Under the pieces are notes generated by a model. The model made no database searches. It was not told where the DNA came from and saw only the letters and a program-made list of their open reading frames with translations. From NCBI GenBank assembly GCA_010909165.1, contig MU008182.1, positions 248,001 through 312,000 of the forward strand: a stretch of DNA of 64,000 nucleotides. Direction: 5' to 3'. A program made the translations under genes and the position numbers. This stretch comes from Anthoceros angustus (lineage: Eukaryota > Streptophyta > Anthocerotopsida > Anthocerotales > Anthocerotaceae). Position 1 is the stretch's first letter. Each line of letters opens with the position of its first letter. Shown here piece by piece: positions 31,604-43,067 of the stretch.

Positions 31604-31820
31604 TCCACGCCCGTCCGGTCCCACCTTGAAGACGCATCCGTTGTACATCCTAAAAGGTCGAGCGTAGTGTACAAAGGCCTGTTGCTGGGCACGGTTCAAT
31701 CCGCTTGGCATCTCCATCTCCCCCAGTCGCTCGGCTCACGAGGTGGGCCGTCCCTCGTCCGCTCCCTTCTCGTTTACCGCACGCAGGTCGCTGTCCACAA
31801 GCTTGGGGTTCTTGATGTCC

Positions 31821-33641
31821 TCACTGCGCCTCCGTGGCCACAGGTCCCTCGTCGAAGGCGTCCTCGATTCCAGCGGGGCCGGCTCCATCTTCAATCTCGG
31901 CAGAACAGTGTTGGTGTTGCCGCCCTTGCCTGGTCTCCACCTCAAAGGTGAACTCCTGTAGTAACAGAATCCACCTCGCAATTTGTCCGGACAGGTCCGC
32001 TTTATTCACGAGATGTTTGAGCGCGAAGTGATCCACATAGAACACAAACTCATGTGAGAGGTAGTGCCCAATTTCTTGATCACAGACACCATGCCCGGCC
32101 TCGCCCGTAGTAGTGTACCTCCGTTCCGCATGCGTGAGCTGCCCAGCGTAGTAGATCGGATGATCCCTCCGCTTGTCGCCCTTTGGCCAAGCACTACTCC
32201 GATGGCGAATGCCGACACATCCACGTATACGTGAAACCACTTACCCCAATCCGGACCCTTCAATACTGGAGCACTTATCAGGGTGGTCTGTAGATCCCTG
32301 AATGCCGCCTCCCTTTCTGGTGTCCAGGCCCACTCCTCCTCCTTCCGGAGTAACTCCGTTAGCTTGGCAGCCCGCTTTGCGAAGTCCTGGATGAACCGCC
32401 TGTAATAACCCACCATGCCCAAGAATCCCCGCAACTCCTTCAGATTTGTGGGCGGCTGCAGGGACTGAATGACCCGGACTTTGTCTTGGTCCACCTCTAT
32501 CCCTCGCGCCGACACACAGTGTCCCAACAGGATTCCCTCCGTCATACCGAAGTAGCATTTCTCCGGATGTAAGCATAGCTGGGTTTCATTACATCGCTCC
32601 AAGCACTTCCGCAGGTGCCCAACGTGCTTGTCCTCTTCTCCGTGCACACAAAAGTCGTCCAGAATACTCCATGAAGTCTCTTAGGAAATCCCGGAAGACG
32701 TTGGTCACCATCCGCATGAATGAACCCGGCGCTCCTGTCATCCCAAAGGCGCTTCTCTTGTAAGCGAACGTCCCCCACTCCGTGGTGAATGTTGTCTTAT
32801 CCCAGTCCGACTCCCTTAGGTGCAGTTGGTTGTAGCCGGAGTATCCATCTAAGAAGGAGTAAGTACTACGTCCTGCCACCTTGTCCAGGATGTCATCCAC
32901 GAAGGGCATGGGGAAGTGGTCCTTCTCGGTGGCTGCATTGAGCTTCCTCCAATCCTGGCAGACGCGGATCTGTCCTTGCTGTTTCTTGGGCACCACGACA
33001 ATGGGTGCTACCCATTCGCTGTTCACGATTGGAAAGATGATGTCCGCCTCCAAATATTTGTCCAGGACCTCCTTGACCTTCAGCGAGTGTTTAGGATTCA
33101 GTTTATACTGTCGAATCCGAACAGGCACCGCACCCGGCTTTAGGTCTATCCGGTGTTCTCCCCACTGTTTTGGAATGCCCTTCATATCCGTGACCTTGAA
33201 GGCAAACACCTCGCTGAACTCCCCCAACAGTTGTGTGAGGTCTCGCTTCAACTCCGCTGGCATACCCTTACGGAATTTTAGGGACTTGCCAGGTCGGACC
33301 TCCACATCTTCCACATCGTCCGGATTGACTGTCTCCCTTTCCCTCGCAGCTTCGCTCCGTCCAAAACCGTCATCCTCCATCCGAGGTTCATCCTCCCGCA
33401 TTCCCCACTCTCGGAAAAGCTCGTCCGAAGTAAAACGGGTCACTTCCTCCGGCTCCGCCCTTTCGACGTCCGGTGGGCCCTCTTCGTGCCCTCGCCCCTC
33501 GACTTGGCACGGCCTCCACCTGGAAACAGTTGACGACCTCCGCTCCAAAGGCGTCCCTCCTGTAGTCCATCTCCTCCTCGGACCACGAGATTTTTGTAAA
33601 GGGGTAGGCGTCGTCTGTGTCCTCCCGTTCATCGTTCCCAC
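31821..33641 (-). pseudogene. Gyp2 reverse transcriptase and RNase H
   Basis: Frame 33641-32589 carries the N-terminal linker, RIDLKPGAVPVR, YKLNPKHSLKVKE, SEWVAPIVVVPKKQ, CQDWRKLN, and SFLDGYSGYNQ with the first catalytic Asp. The LDDF active site (32651-32662) lies at a frameshift. Frame 32647-32006 continues LRKCLERCNETQL, LRGFLGMVGYYRRFI, and the connection. Frame 32240-31821 has YYAGQLTHAERRY and FYVDHFALKHLVNKADL of RNase H. Three frames are needed, but every motif is readable. Confidence 0.85.
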
Positions 33642-33789
33642 TGTCCTCAGCGGATGTGTACCCCTCCGTGGTGCTTATGGTTTCTCCGCAGTATGTGTCC
33701 TTGCTCCAAGTGATCGCTACTCGCCCTTCCCTTACCTTCGGATCCCAGTCGATTGGTTTAAAATGGATCTCCTTCCTTCCGAAGTGTAG

Positions 33790-34060
33790 TTTTGTCTGAG
33801 CGAGTCCGAGCTGTGACGCCCAACAGACTCAGACTCCTGTGAGGTCCAGGGCTTGATGACCACAAAGTCCAAGTGTAGGGGGCCCCGCTATGGTTGCTTG
33901 GACTCCGGACAGCTCTCCTGCCGGCGGGCGTCTCGACATGTCCGCCATCACGAGTTTTGGTGGATGGCTCAAATGTGGAACCCAACCTCACGTGGCTTCC
34001 GTGATGAGGTTGACTCCGATCCCGTGTCCGGCGTTTTGATCACGCACCCAGATTTCCAGA
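33790..34060 (-). pseudogene. Gyp2 protease
   Basis: The minus strand reads DTGSGVNLITEAT (34029-33995), the aspartic protease active site of gypsy elements. Gyp3 has LDSGSGVNLMMEETA at the matching place. A stop follows shortly, so the domain is broken. Confidence 0.7.
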
Positions 34061-34407
34061 ACCACCGGCCTCCGGTCTCAGTGGGATACCACCCTTACCT
34101 CCATTGGTTTGGTCTTACGACCCGCGGCTTTTCGGCGTGGTTGTGTCTCCTTAATGACCCTCGGGACTTCCTTGTACCAATTGTCTCTTGAACAGCGACA
34201 CGGGTCTTGGTTCATCATCAAGTCGGCCACCTTGAGCAGCGCGTGGGCAGCTCACCGTTGTCGTGTAATGTGCAATTCTCCCACCCGCCTCGGCGTGGCG
34301 GACCACCTCCGGGTCCTGCCGGATCTCCTCCTGAAGCATCTCCGTCACCTCACGAACCACATCCGGCGGAAACTGGGGTGTTACCTTGGGTGGGTCCATT
34401 CCTTTTG

Positions 34408-35915
34408 TTACCGCCTCAGGAAGTTTCTCCTCGGGTGATTCCTCCGCAGAGTTGCCCGATCCAACTCGCCTTCCTTGGCTGGCTCTCCCTCCTTTGCGGG
34501 AGCACCCTCCTCCGTATCCGTGGTGCTCTCTCCATTCTTCTTCCTCTTCAGCTGCCTTCTCTCCTTTCGCTCCTTCCTGCGACTTCGGGTTAACACCTCC
34601 AGCACCTCTAGACCCACCTCCAGACCCACCTCCTCTTCCTTAGAGTAACCGCTTCTTGCCACTCCGTCCCAAGTCCCCTCGGTGCCTCACTCCGCCCACT
34701 GTGCATCTTCAATCACATGGCGGCCTTGGGGAGGGGTGTGGAGCAGGCTCCCAGCCGGGTGGTGGCCTTGCGTCCTTGGCGAGGTTCGGACACGAATCTT
34801 GCCGCCATATGTCCCGCCTCCAATCCCCACCATTCAAATCTCCGTTACCTTGCCCGGTGGGGTATGGGCAGGCGTTGGAGTAATGCCCGGGATTCCCACA
34901 GTTCCAGCAGACCACCGCCGCCCGAAGAATCCCCGGAGGTGCTCCCATGCGGGGTTGCATCGGAGGGCGGTGCATGGATGGTCTGGCCGCCGTAGGATAC
35001 ATCGTTTTTGGATATCGCGGCCCCGGAGGTGCTTCCTGCACCTGGTAAGCGTCCTCCCACTGCTCCTCGGACTCTTCCCCGTAGTCGTACTCTACTTGGT
35101 TCACGGGTCTAAAGGGGCAGTTAGCCTTTGAATGCCCATGCTGGTGGCACACCGCGTACCATAAATGGGTCCGGACCGTGGTGGCCGCCTTCCGCCGCTC
35201 ACGATCCTTCACCTGGTTGATCGTTAACTCTTCCACCCTCTTCATTACCGCTCCAAGTCTCTTCCTCAAACCCGCCCACTTCTTTTAAGGGGTCGGATCA
35301 GTGAGCCTCGGAGCATGATCACGACCCTCGGCCTCCTTAGTCTAGACTCCCTCTTCCTCTTATTTCATCCCCGCCTCTTCTTTTCTTCTTCCCTCCTTGA
35401 GGCGCCCTCGTCCTTCGTTGGTGCATCGATTCTTAGTAGTTCTCCACTCGGACGCCTTACTCACATCCTTCTCCGAAAGCAGCAGACATGCTTAGCCATT
35501 GGTTTAGGTAGGCCGCCAACCATCATAGCTTCCTCTTTAACGCTCCTAGTTAACAATAGTCCTAGCTACAAGCAATCCTCCACGAAGGTTTCCGCATCGC
35601 GTTCCTTCTTTCCCCCAAAGAGGGAGTATGCTTGTTTTGTCGACGTCGTCGCCATCGCCGCAGCCAGCAGTGGTTGAGGAACCGTCCCCCTTACAGCCGC
35701 TGACTTTGTACTACGTCCTCCTCACGGTCCGACAAATCTACCGTGCTTACCTGCCGGCTGGAACTCTCACGTTGAGCTTGCCGCCGCTCGCGTTCCCGAG
35801 CTCTGAGTGCTCTGGCGGTTACAACGTCCGGCTCACTCAGCAATTCGTTCTTAACTACCTCACGTCCTCTACGCATTCAACCTTACCTCCACACTATGCT
35901 ACGGAACGATTTCAT
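34408..35915 (-). pseudogene. Gyp2 gag with two zinc knuckles
   Basis: Frame 35269-34709 includes MKRVEELTINQ, the first knuckle CHQHGHSKANC, the conserved NQVEYDYGEE, and the second knuckle CWNCGNPGHYSNAC. Gyp3 has the same order (CSNCHQPGHTHQEC, NQVEYDLD, CYNCGADHYANAC). The N-terminal capsid part (35900-35300) is scattered over frames. Two knuckles separated by an NQVEYD spacer mark the lineage. Confidence 0.75.
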
Positions 35916-35933
35916 TCCCCGGCAACGGCGCCA
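35916..35933 (-). promoter_or_regulatory. Gyp2 primer binding site (tRNA-Asp)
   Basis: The minus strand reads TGGCGCCGTTGCCGGGGA, an 18-nt perfect complement to the 3' end of plant tRNA-Asp. It starts 3 bases after the LTR end ...GCGCCACA. Confidence 0.9.
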
Positions 35934-36561
35934 AAATGTGGCGCGACTTTTGCTGACGGCCAGCCGGGCGTGCACAATCCCGTGTTGTTGTAGTAAGGAG
36001 TCCGCTCCGAAGAGAATGATAGGCTCCGTTTGCCACGTTTCAATCGTTTCTCACCTCAACGTCGTGTCCGTTTCAGACTCAAACACAGGCGTTCACCGTT
36101 TTACGACTAACTACTCGTAACGTTCACCGAACAGGCCTTGCATGGCCAAACATTTAAGGACTCATTCGCTCAGACTATCTCCACCCCACTGCTCTTCTAG
36201 TCCGTTCTTCTCACCACTCGCCACTCATCGTTCTTGGGAAAAGGCGGGTGGGCTGCGTGGTCCGGACATCCTCCTCCGCTGGCCTCCGTCCGGGCTCTAC
36301 ACGCCTCCGAGTTCCTCCGCCACACTGCTCCGGCCCGCCAACGCCGGTCCGGCCTGACGAGCAAGGGTCTCCGATCGTTTGCCCTGCACACACCACCACA
36401 CGTTAGGGTCCGTCACCAGGACCTTGATCAATCCTTCCGGAGCTGTCGTGCTTGCTCAGTGACTCAGGACTCACGTTTAGCAAGAAGACGCACAAAGGTC
36501 TGCAAGGAAACGCGGTATCCGCACCAAGAGAAAGATACTTTACTAGGGCTGCTCCCGCCCT

Positions 36562-36570
36562 CTTATACTA
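36562..36570 (-). promoter_or_regulatory. Gyp2 LTR TATA box (predicted)
   Basis: The minus strand reads TAGTATAAGAGGG. Its distance to the LTR end (about 630 bp) resembles that of the second TATAAAAG in the Gyp3 LTR (about 670 bp). Confidence 0.5.
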
Positions 36571-36864
36571 CGCCCAAGGTCGGCGTCTTTATTACACTCC
36601 TATTATGAGCTGATGGCCAGCTCAGTGGGCCCTTGCCTACTATTTCCCTTATTCCGCCTATCTATGCCCTGGGCAGGGTTGCTCCCGGTTCCTTGGTCAG
36701 CCCAACCCCTAGCTCACAATCGCGCTGGGTGCACCCAATCGGATGATCGCGAGGCGGGCCCCTACCTTCCCGAGACTCCTGCCGAGCTGAGCCATCGGCG
36801 CGGCCCGACAACGGCTCACCACCAAGTCCTCCTCCTCCCCTCCTTGGTGGCGGGGAGTGCGGAG

Positions 36865-38133
36865 TTACCTCAGCGCAGTGGCATTCATTACATCCTCCTC
36901 CTCCTCCTCCTCCTCCTCCCTAGCCGCTGGCGCCCCGGGGTCCCAAGGTCTGCCTCTGCCTCTCGGGGCCTTCCTCCTTGCCTGGGCCTCCTCCGTCCGG
37001 GGTCCGTCCATCTCGCCGAGGTGACGCAAGACCTCTAGAGCCTTGAGGAGCTTGGCGTGGTAATAGGCAAAGTCAGATCGACTTGTTGGTGCCTCTTCCA
37101 CATGAGCCCGGGCACCGGTACTCCCTCCTCCGGAGGTGCTCGGTGGGCGTGTTGTCAACTTTCTGGGGCCGTCTCGCCTTGAGCTTCAAGCGGCGGCGGA
37201 CTCCCTTGAGGCCGCCAAGGCTGCCTCAAACACCTCCTGCTGACCTTGCTCTTTCGGCGTGTCTCCTCCTCCCTCCGTCGTTGTAGCTCTACGACTTGCA
37301 GCCATGGAGCTTGCTCTCCCTCTGCCTTCCGCAATCGGACCTTTGCTCTTCTCCCAGAGCCCTCGCCCCTCCGTTCATCTTTGCCCGGAGGTCCGCCATC
37401 TCCCTCTCCAGGCGGTCCGGTATCTCCGCCCGGCTCCTGGCTTCCTCCAGCTCCTTCTTCAACTCGGCGATGTCCAACTCCTTGGATCGCCGCCAACTCT
37501 CCTCCGTCCTCAAACAGAGCTGGAGCCGCCCTATCTCCCGCTCATGGTTCGCAATCACTCCCTGGAGGGCTCCGCTGCCGTGTCTTGGGCAGCTCAAGGT
37601 TTCCTTGCGGTCCTCCATCTCCTATCGACGTTGCTCCGTTTCGCGGTGATTAGGAGATCCTCCATCTCCCGGTTGCTGGCCTCCTTTTCCTCCGCCCAGC
37701 TCGCCCGCGCCTGCTCCGCTGCGGTTTGCTCGGCCTTGAGATTGGCCGCGGCTGTGCCTGCCGTTTCCCTCCACCGGTTCCTGTCCCTCCGGTAGTGGTC
37801 TCGGTCGGTCTTGGCGGCGGCTTCAGCCTCCCGCGCCCCTTTCACCTGAGCCTCCCAGGCTTGGTGCTGCTCCTGTCGAGCCGTCTCGACGAGATCCGAG
37901 CCCTCCGCTTGCCTCCCAGGCTTGGTGCTGCTCCTGTCGAGCCGTCTCGACGAGATCCCGGGCCCGCTCCGCTTGCCTCCGGGCCTCCTCCGACTCCTTT
38001 TGCGCTGCCTCCCTCCGTTTGCATAGGTCTTCAGCCCTTGCTTGGGCCTCTCTGCCCCGGCTTGTCCTGCAGTGAAGGATCTAACAGTCTGTTGTTTGGA
38101 CACGTCTCTCCGCTGCGGCTTCACCTCCTCCAC
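36865..38133 (-). pseudogene. Gyp2 U3-embedded coiled-coil region
   Basis: Several overlapping frames (38133-37594, 37618-37289, 37158-36865) are rich in Arg, Glu, Lys, Ala and Leu: KELDIAELKKELEEARSRAEI, and LEREMADLRAKM. This is a long coiled coil as in Gyp1 and Gyp3. A 61-bp tandem duplication at 37850-37970 and the (GAG)n run coding EEEEEEEE near 36900 are local expansions. A final FAYYHAKLLKALEVLRHL helix precedes the stop. Confidence 0.55.
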
Positions 38134-38716
38134 CCTTGTGAATGAGTCCGCCTTCTTTCGACCCGCTTGGGCCGCCTCTACACCTTACAGGTTCCACCAT
38201 CCTTCGCCGGGTGGCCTCCACTTCTTGGGTCTTCTCCGTTCAGAGACCCCAGCATACCGTCCATGGCCAGTAGCCAAAACCCGCCGTGTTTCTTCCACGG
38301 CCGAGAGATACCGGGAAGTCCCGTGTGGGAGGCGGGCATCTCCCGTCCGTCGGGGAATATATCAGTCGGAGGAGTCCGAGGTGACTCTCCGGACAATCGG
38401 GACCCTCGGTCCCACAGTGCTTGATCCGGAGCCTCTCTCTTTGGCCCTCTTGGCGCTAGCTCCTTCTCCGCCTTCTCGCTTGGGGCTCGGAGGTTGTGAA
38501 GGTCGGAGGCTGGCCCTCTTGCCTCTCCCGGTCGGGGCAGGGCAGCTCGGTGGGGGCTGCTAGGTGCCCTCCAGCCCCACAGGCGGGCGTCCTTCCTCTC
38601 GCCTTTGCCTCCTCCTCCACTCCGTCGATGAGCAGGGGAGGCGAGCACGGTCTTTATCTGGCTGCGTTGGTGACGCTACCTTCCGCTTCTTCGGTTCCCG
38701 TCGAGTCCAGTGGGGC

Positions 38717-39640
38717 TCAGCAGCCGGCGTCGTTGTTGGGTACGCTGCCGAAATTCGACCGCTCGTCTGTGGCGCCTCTTCTTACTTGGTTGCTACGGTG
38801 GGGGAACCAAGAGGAGAGAAGCGGGAATGTCTTCCCACACTTCCCTAGGTGGCGAGGGGTCCGTTCAGGACGTAGAGTCGGAATCCTCGATCGTCCTCCT
38901 CCGGACCCGCTTGCTCGGTGGGAGCCTCGGCCTCTGCTCTTCCTTCTCTCTCGCCTCACAGTAGGTGGCCAGCCCTCAGTAGTGCCTCCTCTTCCCCTCC
39001 TTGGGAGGTTCATGTGCCCCACATGAATGAGGCAGCGATATGGCCGGGGGGTGGCTTCGCTTCTCGACGGGCCTCCTGGTTGATTCGAGAAGATTATCAC
39101 CGATCGTGCGTTTCCCCTTACATGGGTCGTGGAGGAACACGTGATTATCACCAAGGTGGTCCACCTTGGTGAGCATATTCCGATTAGCGATAATCTTGGC
39201 CACATTGTACCTTCCTGTCCGGAGGTGGGCATCGACCACCGTTGGAGGATCGGCTGTGTCCACAGTCGCAAAGCTGCTCTGGCCGCTTCCACCTTCCCCT
39301 TCACCTTCAGGGGCTCCGGTACTACTCCCCCTACTTCCTCCACTGGGCGGTTGTAGACCGCCCTCAGGACCTCCATGGTCCACCTCCTGGAGTCCTCCCG
39401 CAGGTTCTTGGAACGGACCTCCTTGTTGGCCGCTGCCAACATTTTCCGAGCGTACTCCCGGACTAAGGTGACGTTGTCAAAGGTCCAGACAGCCTTTAAA
39501 ATATCCAAGTGCCATTCCTCCACCAGCTCCTCCGCCTCCTCCAGCCAAGGACCGAAGTCTGGGTAGCGCTTGGTGACGATGTTGCGCTCCACCAAGGGCC
39601 ATGGCTCCCACACCTCCGCCTCCTCCAGCCTAAGGACCAA
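38717..39640 (-). pseudogene. Gyp2 U3-embedded ORF, N-terminal module
   Basis: Residues about 1-115 show KRYPDFGPWLEEAEELVEEW, VTLVREYARKML and WTMEVLRAVYNR, homologous to the Gyp1 ORF. The frame then shifts. The continuation VDHLGDNHVFLHD lies in the overlapping frame 39383-38976. An 85-bp tandem duplication near 39545-39715 falls in the N-terminal part. Function unknown. Confidence 0.6.
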
Positions 39641-40584
39641 GTCCGGGTAGGCGCTTGGTGACGATGTTGCGCTCCACCAAGGGCCATGGCTCCCACACCT
39701 CCGCCGCTTTCTTGAGTCCCATCACCACGCTCCTTTTGTTCCGCTGTTGGGACTTGAGGCTCAACAATCTCTCGCTCCTCTCCCTACTAGAAAAGGGCAG
39801 CCTATGTTACACTTTATGTTAAGATTTGGACCCCTGGATGTAACACTCATGTTGCAATTTTGGGGCCATGTAACACTTTTTGGGCCCCTTGTTACACTTT
39901 GGCTTGGAAACCATACCACGGCCGTTGTTGCAATCATGTTGCAATGGTGTTGCAATTATGTTAAGATGAAGTGAGAGGTGGTTTGCCTCTCTCAAAATTG
40001 CAACATGATTGCAACATCTAAAGTGTTACAAGAGGTCTTGTAACACTTTTGGAGGCTTGAGTAGAACCTCCTCCCCATCCACCATTGCCCTTTTACTTTT
40101 GCCTTTGGAATACCACGTTTTACTTGGTAGTTGCAAATCGCCCATCAATACGACCATATATAAATACCTGTATCAATACATCCTTATACTATACACATGT
40201 AGTCTACGATAAATGTACTATATTATTTTAAGTGCTATACGGGCATATTCAATTTCATATAAAATAAGTTTGTATATTACGCGTATTACATACGTACACT
40301 GGTCTGTACATATTCATGCTACGATACTTTGTATCTACTATATGTGTAAATATCGACGGCCCTTTATACCCCTACTTTATAGCATGCCGGCTTGCGGTTT
40401 GTCCTTCCCGTCGCCATCATATTTCCTGTCATGGCGCCCAAGAAGATCTTGTCCACCTAACACCTTATTGTGACGCATCAACGTGAGGTAACTGATGATC
40501 ATCATAGCTAGTTCACGCAACAAGAAAATTTGTGAAATGATGTCGGACGGTGTGGCCCGACCTTGCAATGCTCGCAAGTACAAG

Positions 40585-40770
40585 ATCCTCCTCCTCCTCC
40601 TCCTCTTCTACCTTAGATCCCTCTCCCCTTTTCCTCCTTGCCTCCTCCTCCTCCTCCTCCTCCTCCTCCTCCTCCTCCTCCTCCTCCTCCTCCTCTACCT
40701 CGGATCCCGTCCCCTTTTCCTCCTCTCCTCCTCCTCCTCCTCTACCTCGGATCCCGTCCCCTTTTCCTCC
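40585..40770. repeat. (CTC)n microsatellite cluster
   Basis: Runs of TCC/CTC triplets broken by TACCTCGGATCCCGTCCCC-type spacers. A second, larger CTC-rich tract lies at 40996-41430. Confidence 0.95.
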
Positions 40771-40995
40771 TTGTCTATCGCCTTCTCTAACATCAAATCA
40801 CACTAGCTAGTTACGCATCAGCTGAAAATTTGAGAGGAAATCCGCGATTATTGGAGCGGTCTTGGCGACCTTGCAATGCTCGCAAGTACAAGATCTGCTG
40901 CGGTGTCTGCGTGATCCCATACCACCATCCCTTCACCAACATCATGTCACTGCAGTTACGCATCAGCTGAAAAATTGAGGAAATCACGGCATGGA

Positions 40996-41430
40996 GCAGG
41001 CCTCCTCCTCTTCCTTTTCCTCTCCCCTCCTCCTCCTTCCCATCTCCCCTCCTCTTGCTCCTCTTCTTTCCATCTTCCTCCTCCTCCTTATAATCTCCCC
41101 TCCTCCTTGCCTCCCCTCCTCCTCCCCTCCTCTCTCCCTCCTCCTCCTCCTCCTCCTTATAATCTCCCCTCCTCTCCTCCTCTTCCTTTTCCTCTCCTCC
41201 TCCTCTCCTCCTCTCCTCCTCCTCCTCCTCTCCTACTCCTCCTCCTCCTCTAACTTAGATCCCTCTCCCCTTCCTCCTTGCCTCTCCCCTTCCTCCTCTC
41301 CTCCTCTCCTCCTCCTCCTCCTCCTCCTCTCCTCCTCCTCCTCCTCCTCCTCCTCTCTCCTCCTCTCCTCCTCCTCCTCTTCCTCCTCCTCCTCTCCCCT
41401 CCTCCTCTCCCCTCCTCCTCCTTGCCTTGA
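40996..41430. repeat. (CTC)n/(CCT)n tract
   Basis: About 430 bp almost wholly pyrimidine on the plus strand, composed of CTC, CTCC and CCT units. The long open frames here are only a consequence of this composition. Confidence 0.95.
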
Positions 41431-41524
41431 GCCTGAGTGAGCCTCGCTTCTGAACTTAGACATGGGTAAATAATATTATGTTTAGGTTACAAGTATATAC
41501 AAGTATAAATACATATATATACAT

Positions 41525-41532
<8 letters not shown>

Positions 41533-41613
<81 letters not shown>
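41533..41613. repeat. (AT)n microsatellite
   Basis: About 80 bp of uninterrupted AT dinucleotides. Confidence 0.98.
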
Positions 41614-41619
<6 letters not shown>

Positions 41620-41696
41620 ACAAGTGGGCCTGCCAACCATATATAGATAGACATATAAATAATCTAGAATTACACCTCACCATTAAGAGCTTAGCA

Positions 41697-42122
41697 TTAA
41701 GTTTGTTGGCTTGGTGTTAAGTTTGTGATTTTCTTCTCCACCTTCTCTCACCATCTTAACAACCTGCCTTAGGTCTCTCCTTTCACCTCACACTCCTAGT
41801 TAATGCTCTAGTATGACACCCATTTTATAATTTTTCCCTCTTTGTGTTGCAACATGTGTTCCCCTCTCACTCTACTATTTTATTCTTCCCCTCTTGCTTT
41901 TCCTACATGACAGCAACCAGGAACTCTATCTCTCTCCCTGTGGTTGTCATTCTCTTTCCATTTTGCCTCCTTTGCATAGCTATGCATTTATAATCTACCT
42001 TCCCTCTTCAATGCACCCTTGTGTCCACATCTGTTTTTAAACAGACCACTTGCATGTTGTTAAGATGGTGAGAGAAGGTGGAGAAGAGTATCACAAACTT
42101 AACACCAAGCCAACTAACTTAA
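41697..42122. repeat. 67-bp inverted repeat pair inside the CACTA-like element
   Basis: 41697-41763 and 42056-42122 are reverse complements with about four mismatches, around 292 bp of unrelated sequence. A more diverged relative of the right arm lies at 42266-42330. This may be a nested MITE-like insert or an internal repeat of the transposon. Confidence 0.85.
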
Positions 42123-42807
42123 CGAGTGTTCCAAATAGAAAGTGTTACATGAAATTGTAACAAAGGACTGTAACATAAGCAGGTTTGCATAGTATATGTT
42201 GAAATCATAAACAATGCTTGTGAGAGAGAGGGTGTACTTAGGAGGGTGAGGTGATGAGGAGAGTCAGTTCGTGTTAAGATGGTGACAAAATGAGAAGGGA
42301 ATAGTGTCAAACTTAATACCAAGCCTACATAGCTTGTTGCAGTTTGGAAGTGTAACATAAAATTGCAACAACGACTGTAACATAGGTTGCCCTTTTCTAA
42401 TAGGGTCTGCCGCTGCGTTAGTCGCTCCCTCCGCAAAGTCGATCCACGCGTGAGGGTGCCTGGACGCTCGAAAAGACAACGCCGTAGGCGGGTGTCAGGC
42501 GAGAGTGCGAGAACCGCGAGGTTGCTTGAAGAATGACCTCCGCCCGGTCCTCAGAGTAATGCTTGTCCATGAGGGGCGCTCTTCCGTGGCCTTCGAGGCT
42601 CGCATGGCCTCGCTTGGCGCTTACTCATTATACGCTTACTCTGTGCACGCCTCTTTCTTGGCGTGAAAACTCGCCTATAACGGCCACTGGCAACCCTACG
42701 GTCCTGGTCTGCTGCATGCCGTCTACCTCACTCTGAGTCCGTGGCTGATGCCTAAAACACGCTCCAACTTCTAAGTTACTTTACTTGGCGTACTTATCCC
42801 GTCCTGC

Positions 42808-42976
42808 TCCGGAGTGTGGTCCGGACTTACCCCGATACTCCGGTGTGCGGTCCGGACCCCTCGATACTCCGGTGTGCGGTTCGGAGCTCCTCCGGAGTGT
42901 GCTCCGGAGTCCTTCAGCCTACTCCGGAGTCCTTCGACTTACTCCGGAGTGCAGTCCGGAGTACTCCGGACTTATT
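42808..42976. repeat. Cluster of CTCCGGAGT palindromes in Gyp2 U3
   Basis: At least five copies of CTCCGGAGT and several close variants (ACTCCGGTGTGCGGTCCGG) in 170 bp, within the first 260 bp of the LTR. This position and symmetry would suit a transcription-factor binding array. Confidence 0.85.
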
Positions 42977-43067
42977 TCTTCCTTTCCGCCTTATTTTCTA
43001 CTCCGCACCTACGAAAAAAACAAAACCTAACTCATTTCCTACCCCCGGGGAGAGTCTGCGGTCCACA

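Larger units (their letters stand above)
39782..42405. mobile_element. CACTA-like DNA transposon without transposase, 2,624 bp
   Basis: The terminal inverted repeats are CCCTACTAGAAAAGGGC (39782-39798) and its near-complement GCCCTTTTCTAATAGGG (42389-42405), continuing into CAGCCTATGTTACA-type sequence. TCT at 39779-39781 and at 42406-42408 is a 3-bp target duplication. Plant CACTA (En/Spm) ends often read CACTACTAGAAAA, so this is a variant. Subterminal TGTTACA and TTGCAA(T/C) motifs are repeated at both ends, as in En/Spm. No transposase frame is present. The interior is low-complexity repeat. Confidence 0.75.
30050..43067 (-). mobile_element. Gyp2: giant-LTR gypsy element, with copia patches and a CACTA insertion
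   Basis: Minus strand order: 5' LTR 43067-35937 (CACTA-like insert 42405-39782), PBS matching tRNA-Asp, gag with two CCHC motifs, protease, RT, RNase H, integrase, polypurine tract, and the first 88 bp of the 3' LTR (30137-30050). Two pol segments (31478-31603 and 30496-31013) are replaced by family-B copia sequence in the same orientation. It is a Ty3/gypsy element by domain order (RT before integrase). The PBS type is common in the Tat/Athila group. Confidence 0.85.
35937..43067 (-). repeat. Gyp2 5' LTR (about 4.5 kb without the CACTA insert)
   Basis: It starts TGTGGACC at 43067 and ends CCACA at 35937 (minus). Without the CACTA-like insert and its target duplication it is about 4.5 kb. 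A TATA-like box lies about 600 bp from the LTR end. The U3 ORF region (39710-36865) lies upstream of that box. A cluster of CTCCGGAGT palindromes is near the start. Confidence 0.8.

Noticed and set aside
40996-41440. Long open frames on both strands of the CTC tract
   Set aside because: They are products of simple triplet repeats (poly Leu/Ser/Pro or poly Glu) with no coding signal.
41456-41720. Open frames rich in Tyr-Ile across 41520-41620
   Set aside because: They only translate the (AT)n microsatellite.
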